From assembly GCA_902628375.1 (NCBI GenBank), contig CACOMS010000004.1, forward strand, positions 1 through 64,000: DNA of 64,000 nt. Reading direction: 5' to 3'. Numbering within the stretch: the stretch's first letter is position 1; every line of letters starts with the position of its first letter. The position numbers and the translations under genes were made by a program. The notes beneath the pieces are model-generated. The model ran no database searches. It worked only from the letters and a program-made list of their open reading frames with translations, and was not told where the DNA came from. This stretch comes from an uncultured SAR86 cluster bacterium. GTDB taxonomy: Bacteria; Pseudomonadota; Gammaproteobacteria; Magnimaribacterales; Magnimaribacteraceae. This document shows, piece after piece, positions 16,718-26,098 of the stretch.

Positions 16718-18724
16718 ATGGATACACGCTATTTATTTAAGAGGCATAATACCTGGTGGGTTAAGGTAGCCGTTCCTAAAGACGCAAGAGATGCATTAGG
16801 TTTTGATCTTAGGCAATCCCTCAAGACTCATGATCTAGCTAAAGCACAAGAAAAGAGATGGGAAATAGTTGAGTTATTTAGAGATCAAATAAAGAACGCA
16901 CAAAATGAATTAAGTTTACCTTTAGCTAATAAAGACTCAGTACAAACCTTTATGCCAGTTACTGATACTAGCAATCCTCAGTATTATCATAAAGTAGTAG
17001 ATTGCCAGTATGCCTGCCCTGCCCACACGCCTGTACCAGAATACATAAGACAAATATCCCAAGGTAATTACACAGACGCTTATATGATCAACTGGGAATC
17101 AAATGTATTTCCGGGGATACTTGGAAGAACTTGTGATAGGCCTTGTGAACCAGCTTGTAGAAGAACTAGAACTCATGAAAAGGCTGTAGCAATTTGTAGA
17201 CTTAAAAGAGTAACTTATGACTACAAAGGTAATATAGAAGATAGAATTCCTAAACTTCCCGAAAAAACTAATGGAAAAAGAATTGCATTAATAGGAGGTG
17301 GCCCTGCATCTTTAACTGTTGCACGTGACCTCATCGTAATGGGTTACGAATGTGTTTTATTTGAAAAAGACCCATTCGCTGGAGGTCTTATGAGAACCAA
17401 CATACCTTCCTTTAGACTTCCCGAAGAAGTCCTAAATGAAGAAGTTGATCGAATTATAAACATGGGTCTTGAAACAAGATTTAATTCTGAAATTACCAGC
17501 ATGAAAGAACTTTTAAAAGAAGATTTTGATGCAATTTTTGTTGGAACGGGAGCTCCTCGAGGAAGAGACCTAAATATTGAAGGAAGAGAAGAAGCCAAAA
17601 AAAATATTCATATAGGAATAGATTGGTTAACAAGCATAGCTTTTGAACACACTAAATCTATAGGTAAAAAGGTTGTGGTATTAGGAGGAGGAAATACAGC
17701 TATGGATTGTTGTAGATCCTCTCTTAGATTAGGAGCAGAAGATGTAAAAGTAGCAGTAAGAAGCCCTTTTTCACAGATGAAAGCTTCAGAATGGGAAATA
17801 GAGGATGCAATGAATGAGCATATTCCTATATTTGAGAATCATGTTCCTAAAAGATTTATAACTAATGAAAATAAATTAGCCGGTATTGAGTTTGAAAAAG
17901 TTGAAGCAGTATTTGATGAAAATGGAAAAAGATCTTTAGTGCCCACTGGAGAAGATCCTGTAATTTTTGAATGCGACGATATTTGTATTGCTATAGGACA
18001 AGATAATGCTTTTGAGTGGATAGAAAAGGATATAGGAATTGAATTTGGTGAATGGGATATGCCAATTGTAGATAAAGTGACCTTTCAGTCCACAAATCCT
18101 AAAATCTTTTTTGGAGGAGATGCTGCATGGGGTCCTGAAAATATTATTTGGGCTGCCGCACACGGTCATCAAGCAGCAATATCCATACATAAATTTTGTT
18201 CCGGCGAAGATCTATTTGACAGACCAATGCCAGGAACAAACCTAGTTACGCAAAAAATGGGTATTCATGAATGGTCTTATGATAATGATATATCTCAAGC
18301 TAAAAGAAACCTCGTACCACATGCTGATCAATCTATATCACTAAAAAACCTAAAAGTAGAAGTTGAATTAGGTTTCGATGAGCAGTTGGCTTTCGAAGAA
18401 GCGCAACGATGTCTAAATTGTGATGTGCAAACGGTTTTTGCAGAGGATCTCTGCATAGAATGTGATGCATGCGTAGATATCTGTCCTACTGACTGTATAA
18501 ATTTTGTTAATAATGCTCCAGAAGAGGATTTAAGGAACAGTCTGAGAATACCTGCTTTAAATTTAGATCAACCTTTATTAGTTTCAGAGGATTTACCTAC
18601 AAAAAGAGCCATGATTAAAGATGAAGATGTATGTCTACATTGTGGGTTATGTGCTGAGAGGTGTCCCACAGGTGCTTGGGATATGCAAACTTTCCTTTAT
18701 GAAGAGGCAAAAGTATATTCATGA
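16718..18724 (+). CDS. NAD(P)H-dependent GltD-like oxidoreductase with integrase-type N-terminal domain and C-terminal ferredoxin domain
   Basis: A 668-residue three-part protein. Residues 1 to about 65 (RYLFKRHNTWWVKVAVPKDA, then DLRQSLKTHDLAKAQEKR) resemble the small N-terminal domain of phage tyrosine recombinases (DUF6538 type). Residues of about 85-560 are a glutamate-synthase-small-subunit-like flavoprotein: cysteines in DCQYACPAH and GRTCDRPCEPACRR, FAD site ALIGGGPASL, NAD(P) site VVVLGGGNTAMDC. The C-terminus has two 4Fe-4S motifs (CIECDACVDICP, CLHCGLCAERCP). It probably passes electrons between NAD(P)H and the oxidoreductase encoded next (4-base overlap). Only two starts exist, 16718 and 16952; neither has a well-spaced ribosome site, though GGGGAG ends 1 base before 16718. 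Confidence 0.82.
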   Translation: MDTRYLFKRHNTWWVKVAVPKDARDALGFDLRQSLKTHDLAKAQEKRWEIVELFRDQIKNAQNELSLPLANKDSVQTFMPVTDTSNPQYYHKVVDCQYACPAHTPVPEYIRQISQGNYTDAYMINWESNVFPGILGRTCDRPCEPACRRTRTHEKAVAICRLKRVTYDYKGNIEDRIPKLPEKTNGKRIALIGGGPASLTVARDLIVMGYECVLFEKDPFAGGLMRTNIPSFRLPEEVLNEEVDRIINMGLETRFNSEITSMKELLKEDFDAIFVGTGAPRGRDLNIEGREEAKKNIHIGIDWLTSIAFEHTKSIGKKVVVLGGGNTAMDCCRSSLRLGAEDVKVAVRSPFSQMKASEWEIEDAMNEHIPIFENHVPKRFITNENKLAGIEFEKVEAVFDENGKRSLVPTGEDPVIFECDDICIAIGQDNAFEWIEKDIGIEFGEWDMPIVDKVTFQSTNPKIFFGGDAAWGPENIIWAAAHGHQAAISIHKFCSGEDLFDRPMPGTNLVTQKMGIHEWSYDNDISQAKRNLVPHADQSISLKNLKVEVELGFDEQLAFEEAQRCLNCDVQTVFAEDLCIECDACVDICPTDCINFVNNAPEEDLRNSLRIPALNLDQPLLVSEDLPTKRAMIKDEDVCLHCGLCAERCPTGAWDMQTFLYEEAKVYS

Positions 18725-20553
18725 GTAAAATAGAATCAATAAACGAATTTGTTATTAAATTTGCTAATGTAAATGGCTCTGGTTCGGCTAGTGCGAATCA
18801 AATGTTTGCAAAAGGAGTTTTTAGGTCAGGAATACCTGTAAGCCCTAAAAATATCTTCCCTTCCAACATTCAAGGATTGCCTACTTGGTTTGAGGTAAGA
18901 GTGAGTGAAAAAGGATATCTCGGTAGAAAAGATGGAATAGATATATTTGTAGCTATGAATCCTCAGTCTTACTATCAAGACTTGCAAGAGTTAAATTCAG
19001 GAGGATATTTTATATATGACTCCTCATGGGAAAGAAAATTTGATAGAGAAGATGTTAATGTATTGGGCATCCCTTTAGTTAAGTTATGTTTAGAATTTCC
19101 TAACCTCAAGCAGAGGTTATTATTTAAAAATTTAGTTTATGTAGGTGCATTATCTTTTATGTTAGGCATAGACAAAGAGATCTATATAAAGCTCATCGAA
19201 GAGCAATTTAAGGGAAAGGAAAAACTAATAGCTCCAAATATTAGAGCGCTTGAGATTGGATTTGAGTATGCAAAGGAAAATCTGGAAGATGCTTGTGATA
19301 TTAGAGTTAAAAAATCTAATAAAACAGATGGATTGATCTTAACAAGTGGTAATGATGCTGCTGGCTTGGGAAGTGTTTATGGGGGGGCTACTGTTTGTGC
19401 TTGGTATCCAATAACTCCTTCAACGTCTATGGCAGAATCTTTTACAAAATACTGTGAAGATTTAAGGATAGACCCAGAAACGGGAAAAAATAATTTTGCT
19501 ATCATCCAAGCTGAGGATGAGTTGGCTGCAGTTGGCATGGCTATAGGAGCTAATTGGAATGGAGCAAGAGCTTTTACTGCAACAAGTGGTCCAGGTATTT
19601 CACTAATGGGTGAATTTATAGGCTTAGCCTATTTTTCTGAAGTCCCATTAGTCATTTTCAATATACAAAGAGGAGGACCTTCCACCGGTATGCCTACTCG
19701 AACACAGCAATCAGATATATTGGCCTGTGCTTTTGCTTCTCATGGCGACACTAAGCATGTTTTACTTTTTCCTTCAGATCCAAAGGAATGTTTTGATTTT
19801 GCAGTAGAAGCCTTTGATTTAGCAGATCAATTACAAACTCCTGTATTTTTTATGTCTGATCTAGATTTAGGAATGAATGATTGGTCTACACCAGAGTTTG
19901 AATGGGATGATTCAAGAATTATTAATAGAGGGAAAGTTCTAAATTATGAAGACCTAGAAAATATGGATACTGAATATGGAAGATACAACGATGTTGATGG
20001 AGATGGAATTCCCTACAGAACATATCCAGGAACGCATCCATCTAAGGGAGCTTACTTTAATAGAGGCACTTCGCATGACGCTTTCGCTAGATATACTGAA
20101 GATGGAAAGATACATGCAGAAGTATTACTAAGACTATCTAAGAAGTATCAAACTGCTTCTAAAATCTTACCTGGACCAAAATTTAACCAAGACAAGAATA
20201 CTAGTTCGATGGGGGTTATCTATTTTGGAAGTACTGATGTATCAATGCAAGAGGCCTTAGACAGTATGACTGAAGAAGGTATAGCTATAGATGCCATGAG
20301 AATAAGATCTTTTCCTTTTAATTTAGAGGTTTGGGAGTTTATTGAAGATCATGATTTGCTATTTATTGTAGAGCAAAATAGAGATGGACAAATGAGAACA
20401 CTTATTATGGCTGAAGGAGGAATAATTCCTGATAAATTAGTTTCTATTCTTTGTTTCGACGGACAGCCAATAACAGCTGACTTCATCTCAACTAAAATAA
20501 TTTCTCATCTATCTGGGAAACCAGAAGCTGCTTTAATCGGAGGAACTTCATGA
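18721..20553 (+). CDS. 2-oxoacid:ferredoxin oxidoreductase, fused gamma-alpha subunit
   Basis: The large subunit of a CoA-dependent 2-oxoacid oxidoreductase, KorA type, 610 residues. Residues of about 10-190 form the gamma domain (GSGSASANQMFAKGVFRSG), which helps bind CoA. Residues of about 205-600 form the alpha domain (YGGATVCAWYPITPSTSMAE, TSGPGISLMGEFIGLAYFSE, RGGPSTGMPTRTQQSDIL). The substrate is most likely 2-oxoglutarate by resemblance to KorA, but pyruvate or branched-chain 2-oxoacids cannot be excluded. It overlaps both neighbours by 4 bases, which implies a translationally coupled three-gene operon. Confidence 0.9.
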   Translation: MSKIESINEFVIKFANVNGSGSASANQMFAKGVFRSGIPVSPKNIFPSNIQGLPTWFEVRVSEKGYLGRKDGIDIFVAMNPQSYYQDLQELNSGGYFIYDSSWERKFDREDVNVLGIPLVKLCLEFPNLKQRLLFKNLVYVGALSFMLGIDKEIYIKLIEEQFKGKEKLIAPNIRALEIGFEYAKENLEDACDIRVKKSNKTDGLILTSGNDAAGLGSVYGGATVCAWYPITPSTSMAESFTKYCEDLRIDPETGKNNFAIIQAEDELAAVGMAIGANWNGARAFTATSGPGISLMGEFIGLAYFSEVPLVIFNIQRGGPSTGMPTRTQQSDILACAFASHGDTKHVLLFPSDPKECFDFAVEAFDLADQLQTPVFFMSDLDLGMNDWSTPEFEWDDSRIINRGKVLNYEDLENMDTEYGRYNDVDGDGIPYRTYPGTHPSKGAYFNRGTSHDAFARYTEDGKIHAEVLLRLSKKYQTASKILPGPKFNQDKNTSSMGVIYFGSTDVSMQEALDSMTEEGIAIDAMRIRSFPFNLEVWEFIEDHDLLFIVEQNRDGQMRTLIMAEGGIIPDKLVSILCFDGQPITADFISTKIISHLSGKPEAALIGGTS

Positions 20554-21605
20554 CCTATATAGTAAAACCGAAAAATCATCATCCTAATTTAGAAAGAAAC
20601 GAATTAGGACTTACAAGAAGGGATTATGAAGGAGCTATATCTACTCTTTGCGCTGGTTGTGGTCATGATTCAATTAGTGCAGCAATTATAGACGCCTGCT
20701 TCCAACTGAGCATTCCTTCCTACCAGGTAGCTAAGCTCTCAGGGATAGGTTGTTCTTCTAAAGCTCCTGCTTATTTCCTAAATCAATCTCATGGCTTTAA
20801 TTCGGTCCATGGAAGAATGCCTTCTATAGCAACAGGTGCAAATGTTGCTAATCATGAACTTCTATATTTAGGTGTATCTGGAGATGGTGATAGTGCTTCA
20901 ATTGGAATAGGTCAATTTATCCACGCAGCAAGAAGACAACCAAATATGATTTATATAGTAGAAAATAATGGAACATATGGCTTAACCAAAGGTCAATTTT
21001 CTGCAACAAATGATTTGGAATCAAAAAGTAAATATGGAGAAGATAATTTATTCCCTGCCATTGATTTATGTGGCATGGCTATACAACTTGGAGCTAGTTT
21101 TGTTGCGAGAGGCTTCTCTGGAGATAAAGATCAATTAGTTCCTCTATTAAAAGCAGCTATAAACCACAAAGGATTTTGTCTTTTAGATATTATCTCTCCT
21201 TGCGTTACATTTAATAATCACAATACATCTACTAAGAGCTATGATCATATAAGGGAGCACAATGAATCTGTCTCTAGACCTGATTTTGTTCCTCTAGGTA
21301 AAGAAATAACTGCCGAATATTCTGAAGGAGAAAATATTGATGTCGCCCTTCATGATGGATCAATATTAAGTCTTGAAAAATTATCTGATGACTACAATCC
21401 TTTAGATAAAAAATCAGCACTAGAGAATCTAATCAAATCAGAAAAGGAAGGGAAAGTAACTACTGGATTGCTCTATATAGACCCTAATGCTAAAGATTTA
21501 AAGGAAACTATAAATATGACAGATAAACCTTTAAATAAACTGGAAGATGGAGACCTGTGCCCAGGGAACAAATATATAAGTTCCTTAAACGATAAACTAA
21601 GGTAA
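20550..21605 (+). CDS. 2-oxoacid:ferredoxin oxidoreductase, beta subunit
   Basis: The thiamine-diphosphate-binding subunit, KorB type, 351 residues. TLCAGCGHDSIS holds two of the cluster-ligand cysteines, with more in GIGCSSK and in SPCVTFNNHN. The ThDP motif is GDGDSASIGIGQFIHAARRQ ending in the ENNGTYGLTKGQ helix. The last 80 residues are a variable extension. With the two upstream genes it makes a complete enzyme (alpha, gamma, beta, plus NAD(P)H reductase and ferredoxin). It ends 2 bases from the convergent purC. Confidence 0.92.
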   Translation: MTYIVKPKNHHPNLERNELGLTRRDYEGAISTLCAGCGHDSISAAIIDACFQLSIPSYQVAKLSGIGCSSKAPAYFLNQSHGFNSVHGRMPSIATGANVANHELLYLGVSGDGDSASIGIGQFIHAARRQPNMIYIVENNGTYGLTKGQFSATNDLESKSKYGEDNLFPAIDLCGMAIQLGASFVARGFSGDKDQLVPLLKAAINHKGFCLLDIISPCVTFNNHNTSTKSYDHIREHNESVSRPDFVPLGKEITAEYSEGENIDVALHDGSILSLEKLSDDYNPLDKKSALENLIKSEKEGKVTTGLLYIDPNAKDLKETINMTDKPLNKLEDGDLCPGNKYISSLNDKLR

Positions 21606-21607
21606 TC

Positions 21608-22324
21608 TTAGATAATGCCTAGTTTATTGGCAATAATGTGATAAGACTCCACTACATCACCTAAATCTTGCCTAAACCTATCTTTATCTAATTTTTCCTT
21701 TGTTTCTGCATCCCAAACTCTGCATCCATCTGGAGTGAATTCATCTCCTAAAAGAAGCTTGCCCTTGTAATCACCAAATTCAAGCTTGTAATCCACTAAA
21801 ATCATTCCTCCCCCTGCAAAGAGCTCTTTAAGAATTTCATTTACCTTAAATGTAAGATTTTTCATTTCTTCAACTTGATCAGAAGTGGCCCAACCAAAAG
21901 ATTCTATATGATAGTCGTTAATCATTGGGTCACCTAAATCATCATCTTTATAGAAAAACTCAAAAGTGGGTGGATCTAATTCTAAGCCCTCTTGTACTCC
22001 TAGTCTTTTACAAATACTTCCTGCAGCTATATTTCTAACTACACATTCAATAGGAGTCATTTCTAATTTCTTTACGACACTTTCAGTATCTGAAATTTGA
22101 CTCTCAAAGTGAGTTGAAACTCCATTTTCTTCTAGGTGCTTCATTACAAAGGCATTAAATTTATTATTTATAGCCCCCTTCCCTTCTAGACTTTCAATCT
22201 TCTTACCATCAAAAGCAGAGGTGTCATTCCTATAATGAAGGATGTATAAATCTTCATTTGAAGTTTTATATAGTGATTTTGCTTTACCTGAAGTTACTAG
22301 ATCCTTTTTTATTAATTCTTCCAT
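21608..22324 (-). CDS. purC: Phosphoribosylaminoimidazole-succinocarboxamide synthase
   Basis: SAICAR synthetase of purine biosynthesis, joining CAIR and aspartate with ATP. I choose the ATG at 22324 ([21 protein letters not shown]), which gives 238 residues, almost exactly the E. coli length (237); an upstream start at 22378 would lie in bamC. Motifs seen are [35 protein letters not shown] and LVDYKLEFG. It follows bamC and dapA, the conserved dapA-bamC-purC order. Confidence 0.97.
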   Translation of the reverse strand: MEELIKKDLVTSGKAKSLYKTSNEDLYILHYRNDTSAFDGKKIESLEGKGAINNKFNAFVMKHLEENGVSTHFESQISDTESVVKKLEMTPIECVVRNIAAGSICKRLGVQEGLELDPPTFEFFYKDDDLGDPMINDYHIESFGWATSDQVEEMKNLTFKVNEILKELFAGGGMILVDYKLEFGDYKGKLLLGDEFTPDGCRVWDAETKEKLDKDRFRQDLGDVVESYHIIANKLGII

Positions 22325-22328
22325 AATT

Positions 22329-23300
22329 TTAAGATAATGATTGGTTAATTTCTGACAATAGATCTCTGGCCATACCACTTAAATCTTCTGAGTCAGTAAT
22401 CACCTTAACTAAACACTTATTTTCATTAACCTTAGAAACTTCGATTATAAAATCTTTATTTTCTTCTGGGGTGTTTGAAAATAACCCTCTAACAAAACCA
22501 ACTTCATCCTGAATACCAAAATTAACAAAAAACAAACCTTCTTCTCGATTTAAATCTTTGATTTCAATTAGAGACTCATTCAATGCTCTATCTACCGCAG
22601 CCCAAGCTCTGGAAAAGTTAAGATTCATTTCTATAAAATCTATGCCATTCTCAGTCTTAAGAACAGCTTTTTGTCCTATATTCAGATTTAATGCTATTAA
22701 TGAAGTACCGCCAGTATTGGGGGCCGAAGAAAGATAATCCAAAGCTTTCCTTAGAACTTCAGCCTCTATATTATTTTCGACTGAAACTCTTTCCCAGTTA
22801 CCTGATTCATCTTGAGTTAAGTGCGATAAAAAAACTTCAGAACTTGACTGTCTAATGCCATGTTCTACTTTCAGGACCAATTTAGAACTTATACCTGTAC
22901 TTGAAGTAAAACTATTACTTTCCATTATTCCTGTATTAGGATCGTCCAAGGATAAGCCTTGCTCACTTAAGGTCATAAAATCTTTCATTACGGGCCAAAC
23001 ACTACTTGGTAAAGATTCGATATAGATCCACCTCAATTCACCTAATTTATGTAGCCTTATTTGATTGGTTGTTCCGGATGAGAATACCTGCTTGGGAAGA
23101 GGAACTTCATATTGATTTACTTGTATATCTTCAATATTCTCAGGTACCGGATAATAATCCAAAATTTTAGTTTCGGACCCAACTGGAACAATTAAATCTT
23201 CAGTCTGTTCTTCTTTAAGATAATCATATTGTTGAGTATTAGAGAATATTCCGCATGAGCTCAAAAAAAACACTACACAAAACGATAACAATCTTTTCAT
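22329..23300 (-). CDS. bamC: Outer membrane protein assembly factor BamC
   Basis: A lipoprotein of the Bam complex. The N-terminus [19 protein letters not shown] has a lipobox with cysteine at residue 16. The two helix-grip domains are only weakly conserved; support comes from the [20 protein letters not shown] segment (domain 1), the AWAAVDRAL motif (domain 2), the length of 323 and the dapA-bamC-purC order. It ends 4 bases before purC. Confidence 0.9.
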   Translation of the reverse strand: MKRLLSFCVVFFLSSCGIFSNTQQYDYLKEEQTEDLIVPVGSETKILDYYPVPENIEDIQVNQYEVPLPKQVFSSGTTNQIRLHKLGELRWIYIESLPSSVWPVMKDFMTLSEQGLSLDDPNTGIMESNSFTSSTGISSKLVLKVEHGIRQSSSEVFLSHLTQDESGNWERVSVENNIEAEVLRKALDYLSSAPNTGGTSLIALNLNIGQKAVLKTENGIDFIEMNLNFSRAWAAVDRALNESLIEIKDLNREEGLFFVNFGIQDEVGFVRGLFSNTPEENKDFIIEVSKVNENKCLVKVITDSEDLSGMARDLLSEINQSLS

Positions 23301-23308
23301 TTTTTTAA

Positions 23309-24193
23309 TTAATCCAATAAATTAAGTTCCAAGAGAATTTCATTTAATTCAGCATGATGAGCTTCATCTAAGTGAGATAATGGTAATCTTATTCCCTCTG
23401 GAATTCTACCCATCTTGTTGAGTGCCCACTTTACAGGAATTGGGCTTGATTCAATAAACAAATTTTCATGTAATTTCTCTAAGTCTTTATCTAAGTCACT
23501 TGCACTAATATCCTTTTTTAACGCTAATTCGCTAATTCTAGAGATTTTGTCTGGAACAATATTGGCAGTTACTGAAATGGTTCCATGACCTCCCTGAAGC
23601 ATAAAACTACATGCAGTTAGGTCATCACCTGAATACAAAAGAAAATTATCATCAGACAAGCTAGTTTTAAGTTCTTCTAGTCTCCCTGGATCGGGAGAAG
23701 CCTCTTTAAGTCCAACAATATTTTTCTCTTTTGAGAGCTCTGAAACAGTTTCTGGTAAAAGATCACAAGCCGTTCTGCTTGGGACATTATAAAGAATCTG
23801 AGCTAAATCCACTTCATTTGCTATAAGTTTGTAATGTTCTAAGAGGCCTTTTTGTGTAGGTCTATTGTAATAAGGGGTTACTAGAAGTGCAGCTGAGGCT
23901 CCTGCTTTTTTTGCAGATTCTGTTAAAAAAAGAGCTTCTTTCGTAGAGTTTGCACCTGTTCCTGCTATGATCTCAATCCTTCCGTCTGAATGCTGTACTG
24001 CTCTCTCAATTAACTGAACATGTTCTGAAACATCAACAGTAGCGGACTCTCCTGTTGTTCCTACTATTACTATGCCTTTTGTTCCTGAATCTATATGCCA
24101 ATCTATAAGATTGTTTAAGGTTTCCCAGCTTATATCCCCATTTGCTTCCATTGGGGTAACTAAAGCTACTATTGATCCTTTAAGGTTAAACAC
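23309..24193 (-). CDS. dapA: 4-hydroxy-tetrahydrodipicolinate synthase
   Basis: The first committed enzyme of the diaminopimelate/lysine pathway, which supplies meso-DAP to MurE. The 294-residue TIM barrel has the substrate-binding loop GTTGESATV, the tyrosine in QILYNVPSRTA and the Schiff-base lysine in NIVGLKEASPDPG near residue 161. The start MFNLKGSIVALVTPM matches the family. It is divergent from bcp across 79 bases that must hold both promoters. Confidence 0.98.
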   Translation of the reverse strand: MFNLKGSIVALVTPMEANGDISWETLNNLIDWHIDSGTKGIVIVGTTGESATVDVSEHVQLIERAVQHSDGRIEIIAGTGANSTKEALFLTESAKKAGASAALLVTPYYNRPTQKGLLEHYKLIANEVDLAQILYNVPSRTACDLLPETVSELSKEKNIVGLKEASPDPGRLEELKTSLSDDNFLLYSGDDLTACSFMLQGGHGTISVTANIVPDKISRISELALKKDISASDLDKDLEKLHENLFIESSPIPVKWALNKMGRIPEGIRLPLSHLDEAHHAELNEILLELNLLD

Positions 24194-24272
24194 AATAAAT
24201 AATGAAATTAATAAGCTGTACTTTATATTTTTTTAAGTTTAATTATTATATCAATAAAAATAAGGAGCAAAT

Positions 24273-24743
24273 ATGTCATCACTAAAAATTGGATTAAAAG
24301 CGCCGAGATTCAAGGGAGATTGCACTGGAAAAGAAGGTTTTGTAGATTCAGCTGACCTAAAAGGCAAAAGGATAGTCTTATATTTTTATCCTAAAGACAG
24401 TACTCCTGGATGCACTACTGAAGGACAGAACTTTAGAGATCTTTTTAAGAAATTTAAAAAAGAAAATACTGTTATTTTTGGATTATCAAGAGAATCAATA
24501 AAATCTCATGAAAACTTTAAAGAGAAACAAGCTTTTCCTTTTGAACTCATTTCTGATCCAGATGAAAAAATATGTAATCAGTTTGATGTAATTAAAGAAA
24601 AAAGTATGTATGGAAGGAAGTATATGGGGATAGACAGAAGTACTTTCGTGATTGATGAGAAAGGAAAACTAATTAAAGAATGGAGAAAAGTTAAAGTGAC
24701 CGGACATGCCCAAGAAGTTCTTGATTACATAAAGAGTCTATAA
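24273..24743 (+). CDS. bcp: Peroxiredoxin of the BCP/PrxQ family
   Basis: A thiol peroxidase that reduces hydroperoxides using thioredoxin. The peroxidatic cysteine lies in YPKDSTPGCTTEGQNFRDL near residue 47; the resolving cysteine five residues later in E. coli Bcp is absent, so it works either as a 1-Cys enzyme or with the cysteine in EKICNQF. Length 156 is normal. An AAGGAG ribosome site precedes the ATG. The end overlaps the convergent perM-like gene by 6 bases. Confidence 0.95.
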   Translation: MSSLKIGLKAPRFKGDCTGKEGFVDSADLKGKRIVLYFYPKDSTPGCTTEGQNFRDLFKKFKKENTVIFGLSRESIKSHENFKEKQAFPFELISDPDEKICNQFDVIKEKSMYGRKYMGIDRSTFVIDEKGKLIKEWRKVKVTGHAQEVLDYIKSL

Positions 24744-25796
24744 ACCAATCTCGGTTTGGTCATTTTTAGGCCACGAACTTATTATTGCCTTTATAAACGT
24801 AGCAAGAGGGATCGCAAAGAATAGACCCCAAAATCCCCATATTCCTCCAAAGAACAATACTGAAACTATAATAACGACTGGGTGCAGATTGTTTGTAGCT
24901 GAAAATAAAATAGGAGATAAGACATTCCCGTCTAAGCCCTGTATTACTAGATAGCCAATAAATAGCCAGAAAAAGTTCTCTGTTATACCCCATTCAGATA
25001 ACCCCACTAATAGCACAGGAATAGTAACCAACAAAGCTCCAAAAATTGGAATAATTACTGATAGACCTACTAACATTGAGAGAAGAAACGAATAAGGTAA
25101 ATTTAGGAAGCTAAAAAATGCAAAACTTACGCCCCATACAATTAACATCTCTATAAACTTTCCAGTCACATAATTAAATAACTGATCATTCATTTCACTA
25201 AAGATCTTATTGATAAGATTTCTTTCATTTGGAAGAACAAAGCTTACTAACGGAGATAGTTTTTCTTTATCCTTTACAAAAAAGAATACCATTAAGGGTA
25301 TCAGTATTGCATACAGAACAGCATTGAAAGCTACGCTTATAGTTCCAGCTATAGTAGTTAGTGCCATAGATAAGAGATTTCTGATTTGATCTGCAATTGA
25401 AGAGAATACATTTGATATTTCTTCTTCTGAAAGATATGAACTTGAGAAATCTGTTAAAAATACTTGAAAATCAGAAATAATCTTCGGAAGGCCCTGTATA
25501 AAAGCATTAATTTGGGAACCTATGGAAGGCAAGATAAAAAATAAGCTCAAATAAAAACTAAAAAATACCAATAGGCCTATTGATACTGAAACCCACTTTA
25601 ATGAAAAAATAGTTTGCAAATAATTTATAAACCCATTTAAAAGAAAGGCTATGACTAAACTAATAAGAACAGGAAGTAAAATACCACCAAAAAAGAAAAT
25701 AATGAGAAATACAGAAACCATCATTAAGCAGAAATAAACTGCTTCTTCACTGAAGAAATACCTTGCCATAAACTTATCTAGTAATTTTTTAATCAT
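24738..25796 (-). CDS. AI-2E/PerM family membrane protein
   Basis: A 352-residue inner membrane protein of the AI-2E transporter family (YdiK/PerM-like). It has the usual paired N-terminal helices, a long central soluble stretch (residues of about 85-140 with QINAFIQGLPKIISDF) and a C-terminal cluster of helices, including IPIFGALLVTIPVLL and the family signature near LDGNVLSPILFSATNNLHPVVIIVSVLFFGG. Substrates in the family vary (autoinducer-2, Na+/H+), so no specific function is assigned. It overlaps tusA by 8 bases, suggesting cotranscription. Confidence 0.85.
   Translation of the reverse strand: MIKKLLDKFMARYFFSEEAVYFCLMMVSVFLIIFFFGGILLPVLISLVIAFLLNGFINYLQTIFSLKWVSVSIGLLVFFSFYLSLFFILPSIGSQINAFIQGLPKIISDFQVFLTDFSSSYLSEEEISNVFSSIADQIRNLLSMALTTIAGTISVAFNAVLYAILIPLMVFFFVKDKEKLSPLVSFVLPNERNLINKIFSEMNDQLFNYVTGKFIEMLIVWGVSFAFFSFLNLPYSFLLSMLVGLSVIIPIFGALLVTIPVLLVGLSEWGITENFFWLFIGYLVIQGLDGNVLSPILFSATNNLHPVVIIVSVLFFGGIWGFWGLFFAIPLATFIKAIISSWPKNDQTEIGL
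24744..24767 (+). terminator. Possible weak terminator of bcp
   Basis: ACCAA (24744-24748) and TTGGT (24756-24760) can pair around a 7-base loop, and a five-T run follows at 24763-24767. The stem is short and lies inside the end of the convergent gene, so its efficiency is doubtful. Confidence 0.3.
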
Positions 25797-26022
25797 TCTT
25801 TTTCTGTATTAAGTAAAAATACTTTTCTTCTTTTTTTTCTATAGCTAATATTACATTACCACTCATTCTTTCAAAAGCCTTGAAGTCCTCTTCAGAGGTA
25901 GGATCAGTCGATATCACCTTAATAATTTGGTCTTTAGACATCTTACTCAACTCAAGCTTAGTCTTAAGCAGTGGTAATGGACATTCTAGACCAGATGCAT
26001 CAAGAGTATTTTCTATTTTCAT
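25789..26022 (-). CDS. tusA: TusA/SirA-like sulfurtransferase
   Basis: A small sulfur-carrier protein of 77 residues from the ATG at 26022 (MKIENTLDASGLECPLPLLKTK). The CPxP motif near residue 14 carries the persulfide used in tRNA thiolation and other sulfur transfer. An upstream ATG at 26058 would add 12 residues that are not part of the family. It is followed by the overlapping perM-like gene, an arrangement common in gammaproteobacteria. Confidence 0.9.
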   Translation of the reverse strand: MKIENTLDASGLECPLPLLKTKLELSKMSKDQIIKVISTDPTSEEDFKAFERMSGNVILAIEKKEEKYFYLIQKKND

Positions 26023-26098
26023 ATGTTTACATGAACTAAGAACTAGATTATGAGTCAAAATTAGATTATTTCATATATAGTGTATGAATTAGATAATT

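Noticed and set aside
16718-16960. A complete integrated phage or genomic island around the integrase-like domain
   Set aside because: No catalytic integrase domain, no tRNA attachment site and no phage genes are nearby; only the small N-terminal domain is present.
21595-21615. CTAAG/CTTAG hairpin between the convergent korB-type gene and purC
   Set aside because: The 5-base stem is short and lies across both stop codons; no T-tract follows closely, so it was not listed as a feature.
22324-22378. Longer purC start at 22378
   Set aside because: The extra 18 residues lie in bamC and match nothing in PurC; the start at 22324 gives the family length.
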